This document shows positions 1 through 9,585 of a stretch of 64,000 bases of DNA, piece by piece; position 1 is the first letter of the stretch; the number at the start of each line of letters is the position of its first letter. This DNA comes from Staphylococcus condimenti (GTDB lineage: Bacteria; Bacillota; Bacilli; Staphylococcales; Staphylococcaceae): positions 2,356,001 to 2,420,000 of the forward strand of contig NZ_CP015114.1 in NCBI RefSeq assembly GCF_001618885.1, written 5' to 3'. A model generated the notes under the pieces. It made no database searches. It saw only the letters and a program-made list of their open reading frames with translations, and was not told where the DNA came from. Both the position numbers and the translations under genes were made by a program.

Positions 1-159
1 TATTATACTCAACAGCTTGGTGTAGATGTTTATTCTTACTTTATTTGGACAGTGCCATGTTATTTATGTATCGTATTTGCTTTATTCTATGCATTTACAG
101 GTTGGACTGTAAAAAAAGTGAAGTCGCCAGACGAAACACATTACACACAACATGGTTAA
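1..159 (+). CDS. C-terminal end of a membrane transporter (partial, 5' end outside window)
   Basis: Frame 1 is open from the first base to a TAA at 157-159 and encodes 52 residues. They contain a strongly hydrophobic helix (around VDVYSYFIWTVPCYLCIVF, running on to a GWTV segment) followed by a short polar tail rich in Lys, Asp and His. This is the usual ending of a multi-pass permease. The pattern resembles the last helix of NhaC-type antiporters, but the fragment is too short to assign a family. A strong stem-loop follows, so this gene ends its transcription unit here. Confidence 0.55.
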   Translation, partial: YYTQQLGVDVYSYFIWTVPCYLCIVFALFYAFTGWTVKKVKSPDETHYTQHG

Positions 160-190
160 TCGGTATAATCTACCAAAATAACTTAAAAAC

Positions 191-236
191 AAAAAGCACT
201 TATAAAGTCGGCATGTCGATTTTATAAGTGCTTTTT
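191..236 (+). terminator. Terminator-like hairpin after the partial transporter gene
   Basis: A perfect 16-bp inverted repeat (arms 191-206 and 221-236) ends in a run of five T on the plus strand and starts with five A, so it could work in both directions. It lies 31 bp after the transporter stop codon. Confidence 0.8.
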
Positions 237-420
237 AGTGTTGATATTTATAAATAATTATAAGTGAAATGGGTATAACTAAATAATGATGGTAATACAA
301 TTGTAGTTATCAATGAAGGATGAATTGCATTTTCCAGTCATTCAATCAGAAACAACATTGTAAAGAATGTTTAGTTAAACGCTGATACGGTTAATAATAT
401 AATATGAATGAGGTGATTCC

Positions 421-924
421 GTGTTATATGTAGTAATAATTGTAGCGATATTACTATTGTGTCTAGGAATTCATCGATACTTCAATTTAGATAATTTAAC
501 TTTAAAATATCCTTCTATTATCTATTTAGTAATCAGCTTTATATTGTATTTCGTAGCGATTTTGCAATATAGAGTTGATTCTACTATGTCGGAATTTTTA
601 GCACATGAAATACTTGTGACAACGATTTTCGGATTATTGATATTTTGGACTTTATCTCAAGCCAATAAATCGAAGGATACAATTGTTTATACTATTTTAA
701 TTGTCCTTGCTTCGATTGGTGCAGTACTTACAAGAAGTCCACAATTTGGTCTTAATGCATCAATGGAAATGCTAATTGTAAGAATGGTACTTACAACAGC
801 TTTAGCCATAGGATTAGGCGGTTATGTCTTGTATAGACAGTTGAAAAGACCTGTTTCCGAAAGTTTCCCATTACTTTATATATTGGCATTTGCTTATTGG
901 GTAATGGTAGCATTTTGGATGTAA
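421..924 (+). CDS. Small multi-pass membrane protein, function unknown
   Basis: The protein has 167 residues and starts with GTG at 421, preceded by GAGGTG at 410-415 with suitable spacing. It is almost entirely hydrophobic, with about five predicted membrane segments, including residues 2-17, 33-50, 60-80, 83-95 and the last 20 residues. I see no catalytic or binding motif. It is flanked by hairpin terminators and has its own upstream AT-rich region, so it is probably monocistronic. A membrane protein of this kind lies beside ssaA in other staphylococci, so it is likely conserved core rather than acquired DNA. I cannot assign a function. Confidence 0.75.
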   Translation: MLYVVIIVAILLLCLGIHRYFNLDNLTLKYPSIIYLVISFILYFVAILQYRVDSTMSEFLAHEILVTTIFGLLIFWTLSQANKSKDTIVYTILIVLASIGAVLTRSPQFGLNASMEMLIVRMVLTTALAIGLGGYVLYRQLKRPVSESFPLLYILAFAYWVMVAFWM

Positions 925-953
925 AGAACAAAACGTATAAAAGTAAAAGTATG

Positions 954-998
954 ATAAGTCGACAGTTCGTATCAAAATGAATTGTCGGCTTATTTTGT
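954..998 (+). terminator. Terminator after the membrane protein gene
   Basis: An 11-bp stem with one G-U pair (954-964 with 983-993) is followed by TTTGTTGTT on the plus strand, 29 bp after the stop codon of the 421-924 gene. Confidence 0.7.
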
Positions 999-1047
999 TG
1001 TTGTAACAACTAGTGAAAGATAGCTAAAGAGATCTTTTAAACAAATA

Positions 1048-1082
1048 AAAAAACAACTGATACAATAAGTACCAGTTGTTTA
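1048..1082 (-). terminator. Terminator of ssaA (minus strand)
   Basis: On the minus strand, arms AACAACTG and CAGTTGTT (1073-1080 and 1052-1059, extendable by three pairs) are followed by a T run, just downstream of the ssaA stop codon at 1097. Confidence 0.7.
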
Positions 1083-1096
1083 AGCATTAATTATAA

Positions 1097-1882
1097 TTAG
1101 TGAATGAAGTTGTATCCAGCAGCTTGGCTAGCTGAGATAGTACGTGAAGTTACAACACCAGGACCATGACCGTAGTTCATTTCTGATACAGTGATTGAAC
1201 CATTACCGTTAACACTTTCAACGTATGCAACGTGACCATAAGCACCTTGGCTAGTTTGCATGATAGCACCTGCTGAAGGGTTGTTGTTTACTGTGTAACC
1301 AGCTGCTGCTGCTGCGTTAGCCCAGTTATTAGCGTTGCCCCAAGTTGAACCTACTTTACCGCCAGCGCGATCAAATGCGTAGTAAGTACATTGACCAGCA
1401 GTGTAGTAGTTAGCACCACTTGAAGTACGGCTAGCCATAGTGTTTGAGCTAGTTTTTGGAGCAGAAGTTGTTGATACTTTAACATTGTTATCTGATGTTG
1501 AGTAAGTAGCACCCATTCCGCCAGTACGTGGTGTAGAACCAGCATTGTTGTAGCTAGTGTAGTTGCTGTAGTTGTTGTTTGATGTGTTGTAATTGCTATA
1601 GTTATTGTAGTTTGTGTTGTTGTTATAGTTGCTGTAACCGTTGTTGTATTGAGCGTAAGTTGAGTAATCATTATTGAAACGGTTATCTTTGTTCCAGTTA
1701 CCTTCCCAAGTGTAGTGGTAGTTACCTTGTTGATCTATCGTATAAGAATAGCTGTAAGAATAAGGATCGTTAGGGTTGTATCCATTATTGTTTTCTGCTG
1801 CATCTGCATCGTGGTGAGATAAAGTTAAAGCTGCAATTCCTGTTCCTAATGTAGCGATTGTAGTTGTAGCGATTTTATTCAT
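1097..1882 (-). CDS. ssaA: Secreted CHAP-domain cell-wall hydrolase/antigen, SsaA/SceB type
   Basis: A 261-residue secreted protein. Residues 1-28 are a signal peptide ending in the signal peptidase motif ADA. Residues about 30-155 are a low-complexity Asn/Tyr/Ser/Thr-rich linker. Residues about 156-261 form a CHAP amidase/endopeptidase domain with the catalytic Cys165 (GQCTYYAF) and His217 (YGHVAYVE). CHAP domains cut peptidoglycan stem peptides or cross-bridges, and SsaA proteins are major staphylococcal exoproteins. The start is supported by an AGGAGG at about 1889-1895. In S. aureus such genes belong to the WalKR regulon. Upstream I see only a degenerate half-match to the WalR site, so regulation here is not shown. 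The family name sceB would also fit. Confidence 0.93.
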   Translation of the reverse strand: MNKIATTTIATLGTGIAALTLSHHDADAAENNNGYNPNDPYSYSYSYTIDQQGNYHYTWEGNWNKDNRFNNDYSTYAQYNNGYSNYNNNTNYNNYSNYNTSNNNYSNYTSYNNAGSTPRTGGMGATYSTSDNNVKVSTTSAPKTSSNTMASRTSSGANYYTAGQCTYYAFDRAGGKVGSTWGNANNWANAAAAAGYTVNNNPSAGAIMQTSQGAYGHVAYVESVNGNGSITVSEMNYGHGPGVVTSRTISASQAAGYNFIH

Positions 1883-2174
1883 AATAAAATATCCTCCTAA
1901 AGATAATAAGCTAATTGTTTTATTTTAATAATAAGTCTCGTGTCTTAATTTACATTACTTTAAATTTTCTATAACTGCGTTTTTTTTCTTTCTCTTAACG
2001 ACAAGACTTACTTTACCAAAAAAATTTGGGTTTGTGTGCGTTGTTATCGTTTTGTAATTTAGTTCTAATAATTAACTACTTGTATGTAATAACCATGTTT
2101 TTTGACATATAAGGCGCAAATGTTGATTTTATGGACTTTTTAACAATATTAATTCATTGTAAATATCACTAATG

Positions 2175-2188
2175 TTACAACGTTGTAA
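2175..2188. repeat. Perfect 14-bp palindrome upstream of ssaA
   Basis: TTACAACGTTGTAA is identical to its reverse complement. It lies 293 bp upstream of the ssaA start and about 340 bp upstream of the luciferase-family gene. It has the form of a dimeric repressor or activator site. I cannot name the regulator. Confidence 0.4.
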
Positions 2189-2461
2189 TTTGACAGAAAA
2201 ATTAAAAATATTGATTTTGTATTTTTAAATAGCATTTAATCTAATTTTGAACTCATTTAAATATGTGATTTAACAGTAGTTAGATACTAAATTGAGTCAC
2301 ATTCAGCTAACATTTTTGTTATAACAGCAGTTAAACAGGTTTGAAAGTTTAAACGCATTAGTTAAAAAGAAACTGCATTTATTTTGTAGATGGATTTATT
2401 GCAAATAATTTTAACTATATTATAGAAGAAACACGTAATTTTTAGTGAAGAAACTAAAGCG

Positions 2462-2490
2462 TTGACTTACTTTGAGAAAAAGGTTATGAT
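2462..2490 (+). promoter_or_regulatory. Sigma-A promoter of the luciferase-family/DoxX-like operon
   Basis: A TTGACT hexamer at 2462-2467 is separated by exactly 17 bp from TATGAT at 2485-2490. Each hexamer has one mismatch to consensus. The predicted start of transcription is about 30 bp upstream of the ATG at 2527. Confidence 0.75.
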
Positions 2491-2526
2491 ACGAGTATAA
2501 AAATTATACCTAGTGAGGTAAAATCT

Positions 2527-3576
2527 ATGAAAATAGAAATTGGAATGACTTCATTTGCTGATACAAATGACATACACACAGAAAGCGGAGTTGAAGAAAA
2601 GTTATCAGCTGATAAAAGAATTCGTCATATAGTAGAAGAAATAACACTTGCTGATGAAGTTGGGCTTGATGTCTATGGTCTAGGAGAACATCATCGTTCA
2701 GATTATGCAGTGTCTGATCCGGTAACAGTTTTAGCCGCAGCCGCTTCTTTAACACAACGTATAAAGTTAAGTTCAGCTGTAACTGTTTTATCTTCAGATG
2801 ATCCAGTACGTGTATATGAACGCTTTGCAACATTAGATGCAGTATCTAATGGACGTGCCGAAATAATGGTAGGACGTGGTTCATTTATTGAATCTTTCCC
2901 TTTATTTGGTTACAACTTAGATGATTATGACCGCTTGTTTGTAGAAAAACTAGAGTTGCTGAAAGAAATCAATCAACATGAAGTAGTAACATGGGAAGGT
3001 ACATTACGTCCTGCTATCAAAGGTTTAGGTGTGTATCCTCGTGCAGTGCAAGAGGAAATTCCAATTTGGCTGGCAACTGGAGGTACACCGGAATCTTCCA
3101 TTAGAGCTGCAGAATATGGATTACCGATTACTTATGCAATTATCGGCGGTAACCCCAAGCGTTTTAAACGTAACATTGCAATTTATAGAGCAGTAGCTGA
3201 ATCAAGAGGTTATAATTTAACAGATATGCCAGTTGCCGTTCATTCATGGGGCTATATTGCAGATACAGATGAGCAAGCACAACGTGAATTTTATGAGCCT
3301 ACAAAAGTACATCATGAAATTATTGCGAAAGAACGTAATTGGCCGCCGTATACAAAAGCCCATTTCCAAAGAGAAATCAGCGATGAAGGTGCAATGTTTG
3401 TCGGAAGTCCAGAAACCGTAGCACAAAAAATGATTAAAGTCATTGAAGAATTAGAGATAAATCGTTTCATGCTGCATATGCCTGTCGGATCAATGCCTCA
3501 CGAACGTATAATGAAAGCTATTAAACTTTACGGAAAAAGGGTAAAGCCTATAATAGAAGATTATTTCAATAATTAA
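2527..3576 (+). CDS. LLM-class flavin-dependent oxidoreductase (bacterial luciferase family)
   Basis: The 349-residue protein has the bacterial luciferase-like TIM-barrel pattern. The GLGEHH segment at residues 51-56 and the NGRAEIMVGRGSF segment around residue 107 are typical of F420/FMN-dependent luciferase-like monooxygenases. Such enzymes use reduced flavin and oxygen on small organic substrates, and the substrate here cannot be told from sequence. The start follows GAGGT at 2515-2519, and a good promoter lies just upstream. The next gene starts 18 bp downstream and is probably co-transcribed. Cytoplasmic; no signal peptide. Confidence 0.88.
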   Translation: MKIEIGMTSFADTNDIHTESGVEEKLSADKRIRHIVEEITLADEVGLDVYGLGEHHRSDYAVSDPVTVLAAAASLTQRIKLSSAVTVLSSDDPVRVYERFATLDAVSNGRAEIMVGRGSFIESFPLFGYNLDDYDRLFVEKLELLKEINQHEVVTWEGTLRPAIKGLGVYPRAVQEEIPIWLATGGTPESSIRAAEYGLPITYAIIGGNPKRFKRNIAIYRAVAESRGYNLTDMPVAVHSWGYIADTDEQAQREFYEPTKVHHEIIAKERNWPPYTKAHFQREISDEGAMFVGSPETVAQKMIKVIEELEINRFMLHMPVGSMPHERIMKAIKLYGKRVKPIIEDYFNN

Positions 3577-3594
3577 TTAAAGGAGCATACCAAT

Positions 3595-3960
3595 ATGTTA
3601 TTACGTTATTTGAACAACATTAAATTAGGAAAAGAATTATTACAAGCATCAGAACCAAAATTAAAAGGTGATCCGCAAATGAAAGATGCATTTGAAAATC
3701 ATTTTGGTTTACCAAGTAAAATGGTTACAGTAGCGGGAACTTTAGAAGCGACAAGCGGTCTATTATATCTTTTAAGCTTCGGCAATAAAAAAATGACACG
3801 TATTGCTTCACTAATAACATTTGGTGTTTTAGGTGTAGCAGCTTACAAACACTATGAAGCTGGAGATGGAAAAGCAGGTGCGCAACATGCATTAGATTTA
3901 TTAAAACTTGCAGGTCTTTCTACACTTGATACAATCACTTTACCAGGTTGCAAAAAATAA
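3595..3960 (+). CDS. DoxX-like small membrane protein
   Basis: The 121-residue protein has hydrophobic segments at about residues 42-60, 66-80 and 95-110. Its LGKELLQASEPKL-like amino end and MVTVAGTLEATSGLLYL segment are of the DoxX-like type. These small proteins are often encoded beside oxidoreductases, and this one follows the luciferase-family gene by 18 bp with AAAGGAG as ribosome binding site. A role with that enzyme is an inference from linkage only. A terminator follows directly, so the two genes form a closed operon. Confidence 0.7.
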   Translation: MLLRYLNNIKLGKELLQASEPKLKGDPQMKDAFENHFGLPSKMVTVAGTLEATSGLLYLLSFGNKKMTRIASLITFGVLGVAAYKHYEAGDGKAGAQHALDLLKLAGLSTLDTITLPGCKK

Positions 3961-4306
3961 TATATGAAATTGTAGTTAACGATGGTATACCCTTTGAGGT
4001 ATATCATCGTTTTTTTGTTTATTAAAGGAAGCTTTTATTTTAGAGTTTTTAATATTTGATTATGCTAATAGGAAGGTTGAATTAAATGCTTGCGTCTTAA
4101 AATATATAGAGGGTATCAACTTACAGAAGTGAGAACTGATTTCATTTAAATGGAAAATTAGCGCTATGATTTATTAAATTTTAAAAATAAATGGATTATT
4201 ATAGAAAAATGTTATAGAATGATTTACATAAGCAAAACTCATTTCAAAATTCCCGATTAATTCACCTAACATCTTGAACCTACATCATGAAGGAGTGAAT
4301 TCCAAA
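3961..4306. other. Intergenic region before sarR
   Basis: The stretch contains the terminator of the preceding operon at 3981-4016 and then about 290 bp of AT-rich DNA that should hold the sarR promoter or promoters. I see TATA-rich candidates (for example around 4190-4220) but no clear hexamer pair, and no open reading frame with a ribosome binding site. Confidence 0.5.
3981..4017 (+). terminator. Terminator of the luciferase-family/DoxX-like operon
   Basis: Arms 3981-3991 and 3998-4008 form an 11-bp stem with one wobble pair, followed by a seven-T run. Confidence 0.85.
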
Positions 4307-4663
4307 ATGGAAAATAAGATTGTTATTAATGATTTACCAAAATTTGTGACGGTAGCGCAAAAGGTGAGAGAAATCACAGCACATATCAAAAGTGAACAGC
4401 AGATTTCTTTTGAAGAATTATTTATCCTGAACTACATTCAAAATAGTGAAAAAGAACGCTCTGAATTTAACGTTAAAGAAATTATCCAATTATCACATCT
4501 TAAGCCTTATTTTATTTCTAAAGCAATTCAAAAATTGAAAGAGCGCGGATTATTAAGCAAAAAAAGAAATAAAAATGATGAAAGAACTGTAATTTTAGTT
4601 GTTGATGCAGAACAAAGACAAGAAATTGAAAACTTATGTAATGCCATCAGTAAGATTTTTTGA
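4307..4663 (+). CDS. sarR: SarA-family winged-helix regulator SarR
   Basis: A 118-residue single-domain SarA-family protein. The recognition helix region is followed by the family hallmark KRxxxDERTV (residues about 88-97), as in S. aureus SarR. I place the start at ATG 4307, 11 bp after AGGAG at 4291-4295, instead of the in-frame TTG at 4274, which lacks a ribosome binding site. S. aureus SarR binds sarA and agr promoters and represses sarA. The position next to ureD, convergent with the urease operon, is the same as in S. aureus and supports the assignment. Confidence 0.85.
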   Translation: MENKIVINDLPKFVTVAQKVREITAHIKSEQQISFEELFILNYIQNSEKERSEFNVKEIIQLSHLKPYFISKAIQKLKERGLLSKKRNKNDERTVILVVDAEQRQEIENLCNAISKIF

Positions 4664-4780
4664 TTTAAGTAACAAGTGGTTAAGCGAATTAAATAAAATA
4701 GATAAAGGAAAGTTTTGAGTGAGCGCAAATCCTTTCGATAAAGTGATGGGGGTTGTCACATATGATCGAAGGAAAAAATT

Positions 4781-4823
4781 AAAAGCTGTTCAGCATATTT
4801 GTTTATGTGCTGAACAGCTTTTT
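4781..4823. terminator. Bidirectional terminator between sarR and ureD
   Basis: A perfect 15-bp stem (4781-4795 with 4808-4822) is flanked by A-rich and T-rich sequence. It sits 5 bp after the ureD stop codon and serves the minus-strand urease operon and probably sarR. Confidence 0.88.
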
Positions 4824-4827
4824 ACTT

Positions 4828-5667
4828 TCAGTATTTTCTTAAAAAGTTTACATCGCGATTATAAAATTGATTGACGGCGTTGCTTTGTACTTCTTTTAAA
4901 ATTGACTCAATAATATCTGTTTGATGTGCTAAGATACGAATGGCTAATCCATGCGTTGCAAGCTCGGTAATACCGATTCTGCAATCATTTTCTGTCATGA
5001 AAGGTTTCATTACTTCATATAATTCGTCGATTGTCTGTTTTGTGATGTCAGGATGAATGAAATAGCAAGAACCTAAATGCGTATAGCCTTCCATATAACC
5101 TAATGCATCGACTTTATTTTTATTAGGATTTAAGAGCATATTATCAAATACGACCAATTCATCATCTACATAAATCTCATTTAACAAGTGAAGATAATTA
5201 TAAGTGAAATGACGTTCATCTGGAGAATAACCTGGTGTTAAGATGTCAGTGTAAAACATTGAAGCGGTTTTAGCTAAATGATATTGATTGTGTTGATAAA
5301 ATTTAGCATCTTTATATGCAATAATCGGATCACCGACATATTCTAGATATGCATTATCTTCAATGTGAAAGTTTTGATATTGCTCAACATGATCTTTTAA
5401 TGTTTTATAGATTTTTGTAGCGCCTTGAGAAGTCAATGTGACAGATGCATTTTCTTGTACACGAAAATCTAATTTATAACGGTCGCCATCTAAATAACCA
5501 CCGCCAACATTCACAATATAGAAAGTCGGAATATCCGACCCATTTAAATAAATAGGGCGGATGACTTTCAATGCTTTTTCAAAGAAGATATCACGTGCAA
5601 CTGAACGTTCGCCATCATGAAAGACAGACAAGTTAAGTTGTCCTGTCCATTCTTGAGATTTACTCAT
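4828..5667 (-). CDS. ureD: Urease accessory protein UreD
   Basis: This 279-residue protein is the UreD/UreH chaperone that binds apo-urease and recruits UreF and UreG for nickel insertion. Family marks include the [20 protein letters not shown] segment around residue 45 and the ADSx-like [11 protein letters not shown] segment near residue 80. Its ATG overlaps the ureG stop by one base, so translation is coupled. It is the last gene of ureABCEFGD, directly before a terminator. No signal peptide; cytoplasmic. Confidence 0.94.
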   Translation of the reverse strand: MSKSQEWTGQLNLSVFHDGERSVARDIFFEKALKVIRPIYLNGSDIPTFYIVNVGGGYLDGDRYKLDFRVQENASVTLTSQGATKIYKTLKDHVEQYQNFHIEDNAYLEYVGDPIIAYKDAKFYQHNQYHLAKTASMFYTDILTPGYSPDERHFTYNYLHLLNEIYVDDELVVFDNMLLNPNKNKVDALGYMEGYTHLGSCYFIHPDITKQTIDELYEVMKPFMTENDCRIGITELATHGLAIRILAHQTDIIESILKEVQSNAVNQFYNRDVNFLRKY

Positions 5668-6281
5668 TAAGCTAATCCTTTAAGCAGTACATCACGTTCA
5701 ATCCATTCAATCACATTATCTAAACCATCTTCAGTTTTTAAGTTTGTGAATGTAAAAGGACGTTTACCACGAAAAGTATTTGTATCTTCAGCCATTTGGT
5801 CTAAAGATGCGCCGACATAAGGTGCTAAATCTGTTTTATTTATAATAAAGAAGTCAGATTTAATCATACCTTGGCCGCCTTTACGTGGAATTTTTTCACC
5901 TTGAGCCACATCAATAATATAAATAGAGAAGTCAACTAACTCTGGACTGAAAGTCGCTGCCAAGTTGTCTCCGCCTGATTCAATAAAGATTAAATCTAAA
6001 TCGCCATGACGTTCCATTAATTCATCAATAGCTGCAAAATTCATAGAAGCATCTTCACGGATGGCAGTATGCGGGCAACCGCCTGTTTCTACACCGATAA
6101 TTCGATCAGCGGGTAATACGCCTGAATTGACTAAGATTTTTTCATCTTCTTTAGTATAAATATCATTTGTAATGACACCGATACTCATATCTTTTGAAAG
6201 GTGACTTACAAGTTTTTCGACAAGTTCGGTTTTGCCTGCTCCAACAGGACCGCCGATTCCGATTTTCACTGGATTAGACAT
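5667..6281 (-). CDS. ureG: Urease accessory GTPase UreG
   Basis: A 204-residue SIMIBI-class GTPase with a P-loop GPVGAGKT at residues 11-18, an ESGGDNL segment and an NKTDL guanine-specificity motif. UreG supplies nickel and GTP-hydrolysis energy for assembling the urease metallocentre in complex with UreD and UreF. It contains the conserved [11 protein letters not shown]ys-Pro-His nickel-binding motif. The ATG is 12 bp after the ureF stop with AGGAGG upstream. Confidence 0.96.
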   Translation of the reverse strand: MSNPVKIGIGGPVGAGKTELVEKLVSHLSKDMSIGVITNDIYTKEDEKILVNSGVLPADRIIGVETGGCPHTAIREDASMNFAAIDELMERHGDLDLIFIESGGDNLAATFSPELVDFSIYIIDVAQGEKIPRKGGQGMIKSDFFIINKTDLAPYVGASLDQMAEDTNTFRGKRPFTFTNLKTEDGLDNVIEWIERDVLLKGLA

Positions 6282-6293
6282 AATTAATTCCTC

Positions 6294-6983
6294 CTATGAA
6301 ATAAATATTCTGACGTTTACATTTTCATGTTCCATTTGATTCATTTCTAAACCTGGTGCAGTAATACCGAATTCTGATTCTGCAAGTTCAAAAATATGAT
6401 CACGCGTTGTTTTCATGAAAGTAATCATATCAGTCACTACACGTTGCCCGGCAGTTTGTCCAAGTGGTATTGCTCTTACTGCATTTTGAGTCAACGCTGA
6501 AACATTTTGATAGAGATAGTAATCTATTATCATTTCTATATCAATGCCAAGAAAATGACCGAGCATTGTAAAACAAATAGCAGGATGTAATTTCGCATTT
6601 TTTTCTTGATATTGTGCTTCATACCATTGTATCCACTCGCTATCATATAACTCATTGGCAAGTTTGACCATCCGTGTACCCATTTGTTTGGTACCTGTAC
6701 GTGTTTCTCTTGGCATGTTCTGAACAAATAACATGCGGTCTAAGTGTAAGATTTTTTCAGAATCACTTTGATTTAATGCTTCGTATACAAGACGGATAGC
6801 TAGCCCATCTGCATACGTTAATTGTTCACTTAAAAAGAGTCTCAACCATTCTTTAAAACTTTCTTCATCATGTACAGTACCGCGTTGGATATAAGTTTCT
6901 AAGCCAAAAGAATGGCTGAAAGCCCCCGTAGGAAATTGAGAGTCGCAGAATTGAAACAACCGTAAAGCTTGATGATCAATCAT
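6294..6983 (-). CDS. ureF: Urease accessory protein UreF
   Basis: The 229-residue protein carries the family hallmark [15 protein letters not shown] near the amino end (residues 16-30) and the C-terminal helical domain including [14 protein letters not shown]. UreF bridges UreD and UreG in the activation complex and controls GTP hydrolysis. Its start overlaps the end of ureE by 8 bases, which suggests translational coupling. Confidence 0.95.
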   Translation of the reverse strand: MIDHQALRLFQFCDSQFPTGAFSHSFGLETYIQRGTVHDEESFKEWLRLFLSEQLTYADGLAIRLVYEALNQSDSEKILHLDRMLFVQNMPRETRTGTKQMGTRMVKLANELYDSEWIQWYEAQYQEKNAKLHPAICFTMLGHFLGIDIEMIIDYYLYQNVSALTQNAVRAIPLGQTAGQRVVTDMITFMKTTRDHIFELAESEFGITAPGLEMNQMEHENVNVRIFIS

Positions 6984-7428
6984 GTGAATGTCCGATATGT
7001 CTGAATGCTTTATTTACTTTACGATCTTCACGTGTATAAGGGATGCCTAGAGATTTTAATAAATCTTCAACGAGGTAATCGTATTGAACAAGCATTTCAT
7101 TTTCAGTAAATTGCGCTGGTAAGTGACGGTTGCCGAGTTGATGCGCAATATCTCCCATTTCCTTTAATGTACGAGGTTGTATCACTAAGATATCTTCTGA
7201 ATTTACATCTACAACAATCATATTATGGTCGTCCTGATATAAAATATCTCCATATTCTAAATCAACTGGATTTTTTAATCGAATACCAATTTCGTTGCCG
7301 TGATCAGTAGTGACACGTTGGATTCTTTTTACTAAATCAGAGTTTTCAAGATATACTTTTTCGATATGTTTTTGTTTTTCTTCGTCTGAAAGATTAGCAA
7401 CATTGCCAACTATTTCTTCAATTATCAT
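6976..7428 (-). CDS. ureE: Urease nickel metallochaperone UreE
   Basis: The 150-residue protein has the two-domain UreE layout and ends in a short His-containing tail (HIGHSHD) instead of the long His-rich tail of some Gram-negative UreE proteins. UreE delivers nickel to UreG and the apo-enzyme. It starts 15 bp after ureC. Cytoplasmic. Confidence 0.93.
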   Translation of the reverse strand: MIIEEIVGNVANLSDEEKQKHIEKVYLENSDLVKRIQRVTTDHGNEIGIRLKNPVDLEYGDILYQDDHNMIVVDVNSEDILVIQPRTLKEMGDIAHQLGNRHLPAQFTENEMLVQYDYLVEDLLKSLGIPYTREDRKVNKAFRHIGHSHD

Positions 7429-7443
7429 AATTTATTCAACCCC

Positions 7444-9159
7444 CTAGAATAAGAAGTAGCGTTGTGCAAGCGGTAATTCTTTTGCAGGTTCACTTGTAAT
7501 TAATTTGCCATCTACAAATACTTCATAAGTTTGCGGATCTACATCCAATTTAGGTGTTTCACTATTATTTTTCATATCTTTTTTAGTGAGTTGGCGAATG
7601 CCTTTAACAGGGCGTACCATACGATGCAATGATAGTTGACGTTCAATATCATTCATATAAGCAATGTTTGACACAAATGTAATACTAGTGCCTGTTAAAT
7701 TACCTCCATATTGACCGTACATTTTACGATATTTTAAAGGTTCTGAAGTAGGGATAGATCCGTTTGCATCTCCATTGACTGCTGTATTAATCATACCGGC
7801 TTTAAGTACCATTTCTGGTTTAACACCAAAGAAAGCAGGGTCCCAAATGACAAGGTCTGCAAGTTTACCTTCTTCAATTGAACCTACATATTCTGAAATA
7901 CCGTGTGTAATAGCAGGGTTGATAGTATATTTCGCAATATAGCGTTTGATACGGTTATTGTCGTTATACTCTTTGTCGCCATCTAGATATCCGCGTTGTT
8001 CTTTCATGCGATGTGCAACTTGCCAAGTACGTGTAATGACTTCACCGACACGTCCCATTGCTTGGGAGTCTGAGCTGACCATACTAAATACACCCATATC
8101 TTGCAGAACATCTTCAGCTGCAATTGTTTCTTTTCTGATACGAGAGTCTGCAAATGCAACGTCTTCAGGGATAGAAGCATTCAAGTGGTGTGTAATCATA
8201 ACCATATCGAGGTGTTCGTCTATTGTATTAACTGTATAAGGAAGGGTCGGGTTTGTAGATGAAGGAAGGACGTTCGGGTAGCTTGCAGATTTAATTAAAT
8301 CTGGTGCATGGCCACCTCCTGCGCCTTCTGTATGATACATATGAATAACTCTATCTTTAATTGCTTTCATAGTATCTTCCATGAAGCCGGCTTCATTTAA
8401 TGTATCAGCATGCAAAGCAATTTGTACATCATAATCATCTGCTACATCTAAAGCATGGCTTAAAGCTGATGGTGTAGCGCCCCAGTCTTCGTGGACTTTC
8501 AAACCGATTGCGCCAGCGTGGATTTGTTCAATTAATGCAGTATGATTATGTGCTTGGCCTTTTCCTGTAAATCCAACATTGATTGGAAGACCTTCTGCAG
8601 CTTCCAGCATACGGTGGATATGCCATGGCCCTGGTGCAACTGTTGTTGCTTTTGCACCTTCTGAAGCTCCTGTACCACCGCCGATGTGTGTTGTAACACC
8701 ACTTTCAAGTGCTACGTAGGCTTGCTCAGGATTGATAAAGTGAACGTGCGTATCAATGCCTCCAGTTGTGACAATTTTACCTTCACCAGAGATAATATCA
8801 GTTGATGCCCCAATAATAATATCTACATCATCCATAATATCTGGGTTGCCGGCTTTACCGTATTTCATAATATAACCATTTTTAATACCTAAGTCTGCTT
8901 TGTAAACTTTATCATAATCAATAATTACAGCATTTGTAATTACAGTATCTGCAACATAGCGATCATCACGTGTTACATTTGGATTTTGTGCCATACCGTC
9001 ACGTATAGATTTACCCCCGCCGAATGTTGCTTCATCCCCATAATTTGCAAAATCTTTTTCAATAGTCGCAAACAAATTTGTATCTCCTAAACGAATAGCA
9101 TCTCCAACAGTGGGACCGTACAAACTTGTATATTGCGATTGTGTCATTTTAAAACTCAT
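7444..9159 (-). CDS. ureC: Urease catalytic subunit alpha UreC
   Basis: A 571-residue amidohydrolase that hydrolyses urea to ammonia and carbamate. Visible metal and catalytic residues are His138 and His140 (THVH), Lys221 (GLKVHEDW, the carbamylated lysine), His223, His250, His276 ([11 protein letters not shown]) and Asp364 (SSDSQAMGR). The mobile-flap residue that is Cys in most ureases is Thr323 here (MITHHL), while the neighbouring His324 and His325 are present. Its ATG overlaps the ureB stop (9156-9159). Length is normal for the family. Confidence 0.97.
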   Translation of the reverse strand: MSFKMTQSQYTSLYGPTVGDAIRLGDTNLFATIEKDFANYGDEATFGGGKSIRDGMAQNPNVTRDDRYVADTVITNAVIIDYDKVYKADLGIKNGYIMKYGKAGNPDIMDDVDIIIGASTDIISGEGKIVTTGGIDTHVHFINPEQAYVALESGVTTHIGGGTGASEGAKATTVAPGPWHIHRMLEAAEGLPINVGFTGKGQAHNHTALIEQIHAGAIGLKVHEDWGATPSALSHALDVADDYDVQIALHADTLNEAGFMEDTMKAIKDRVIHMYHTEGAGGGHAPDLIKSASYPNVLPSSTNPTLPYTVNTIDEHLDMVMITHHLNASIPEDVAFADSRIRKETIAAEDVLQDMGVFSMVSSDSQAMGRVGEVITRTWQVAHRMKEQRGYLDGDKEYNDNNRIKRYIAKYTINPAITHGISEYVGSIEEGKLADLVIWDPAFFGVKPEMVLKAGMINTAVNGDANGSIPTSEPLKYRKMYGQYGGNLTGTSITFVSNIAYMNDIERQLSLHRMVRPVKGIRQLTKKDMKNNSETPKLDVDPQTYEVFVDGKLITSEPAKELPLAQRYFLF

Positions 9160-9569
9160 CGATTATACCCACTTTCTTTATTGGCATTTTGTTTGCCTTC
9201 ATCATTTTTAACACCTGCGTTCGGGTGGCCATTTTTTACACGGAAGACACGCTCTTCATCGATTGCACCATCTACTAAGCCTCGGAAACCGTAAATACGA
9301 CGTTTGCCGTTATATTCTACGAGTTGGACTTTCTTTTCATCCCCAGGTTCGAATCTTACTGCTGCACCAGCTGGAATATCTAAATGTTTTCCATAGGCTT
9401 TTTCTCTATCAAATTTCAAACCTGTATTCGCTTCGAAAAAGTGATAATGAGAACCAACTTGAATAGGGCGGTCACCGATATTTTTTACCGTGATAACTGT
9501 TTCAGAATCATCTGTACCTTTGTTGATTTCAATTTCAGTGTTTTTAACTATAATTTCTCCAGGTTTCAA
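9156..9569 (-). CDS. ureB: Urease beta subunit UreB
   Basis: A 137-residue small structural subunit of urease beginning LKPGEI, as in other staphylococcal UreB proteins. I choose the TTG at 9569 as start: it lies 8 nt after AGGAGG, while the upstream in-frame TTG at 9593 lies before that ribosome binding site. The conserved [17 protein letters not shown] segment is present. It overlaps ureC by four bases. Confidence 0.92.
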   Translation of the reverse strand: MKPGEIIVKNTEIEINKGTDDSETVITVKNIGDRPIQVGSHYHFFEANTGLKFDREKAYGKHLDIPAGAAVRFEPGDEKKVQLVEYNGKRRIYGFRGLVDGAIDEERVFRVKNGHPNAGVKNDEGKQNANKESGYNR

Positions 9570-9585
9570 TGTATTTACCTCCTTT

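Larger units (their letters stand above)
1883..2526. other. Long divergent intergenic region between ssaA and the luciferase-family gene
   Basis: This 644-bp AT-rich stretch holds no convincing gene. It carries the ssaA ribosome binding site at its left end, a perfect 14-bp palindrome at 2175-2188, and a consensus-like sigma-A promoter for the rightward gene at 2462-2490. The ssaA promoter must also lie here but no hexamer pair stands out. The length suggests more control of ssaA than a bare promoter. Confidence 0.7.

Noticed and set aside
45..227. Sixty-codon plus-strand frame at the left edge
   Set aside because: It overlaps the end of the transporter gene in another frame and runs through its terminator hairpin.
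791..1009. Minus-strand frame across the end of the small membrane protein gene
   Set aside because: It spans a terminator and the 3' part of a better-supported gene, and lacks a ribosome binding site.
1351..1671. Thr/Leu-rich 106-residue reading frame on the ssaA strand
   Set aside because: It is the shifted frame of the Asn/Tyr-rich repeat part of ssaA. The repetitive codons keep the other frame open; it has no ribosome binding site.
1949..1965. Possible WalR site upstream of ssaA
   Set aside because: Only one half (TTTACA) matches; the second half at the required 5-bp spacing is degenerate, so I do not claim it.
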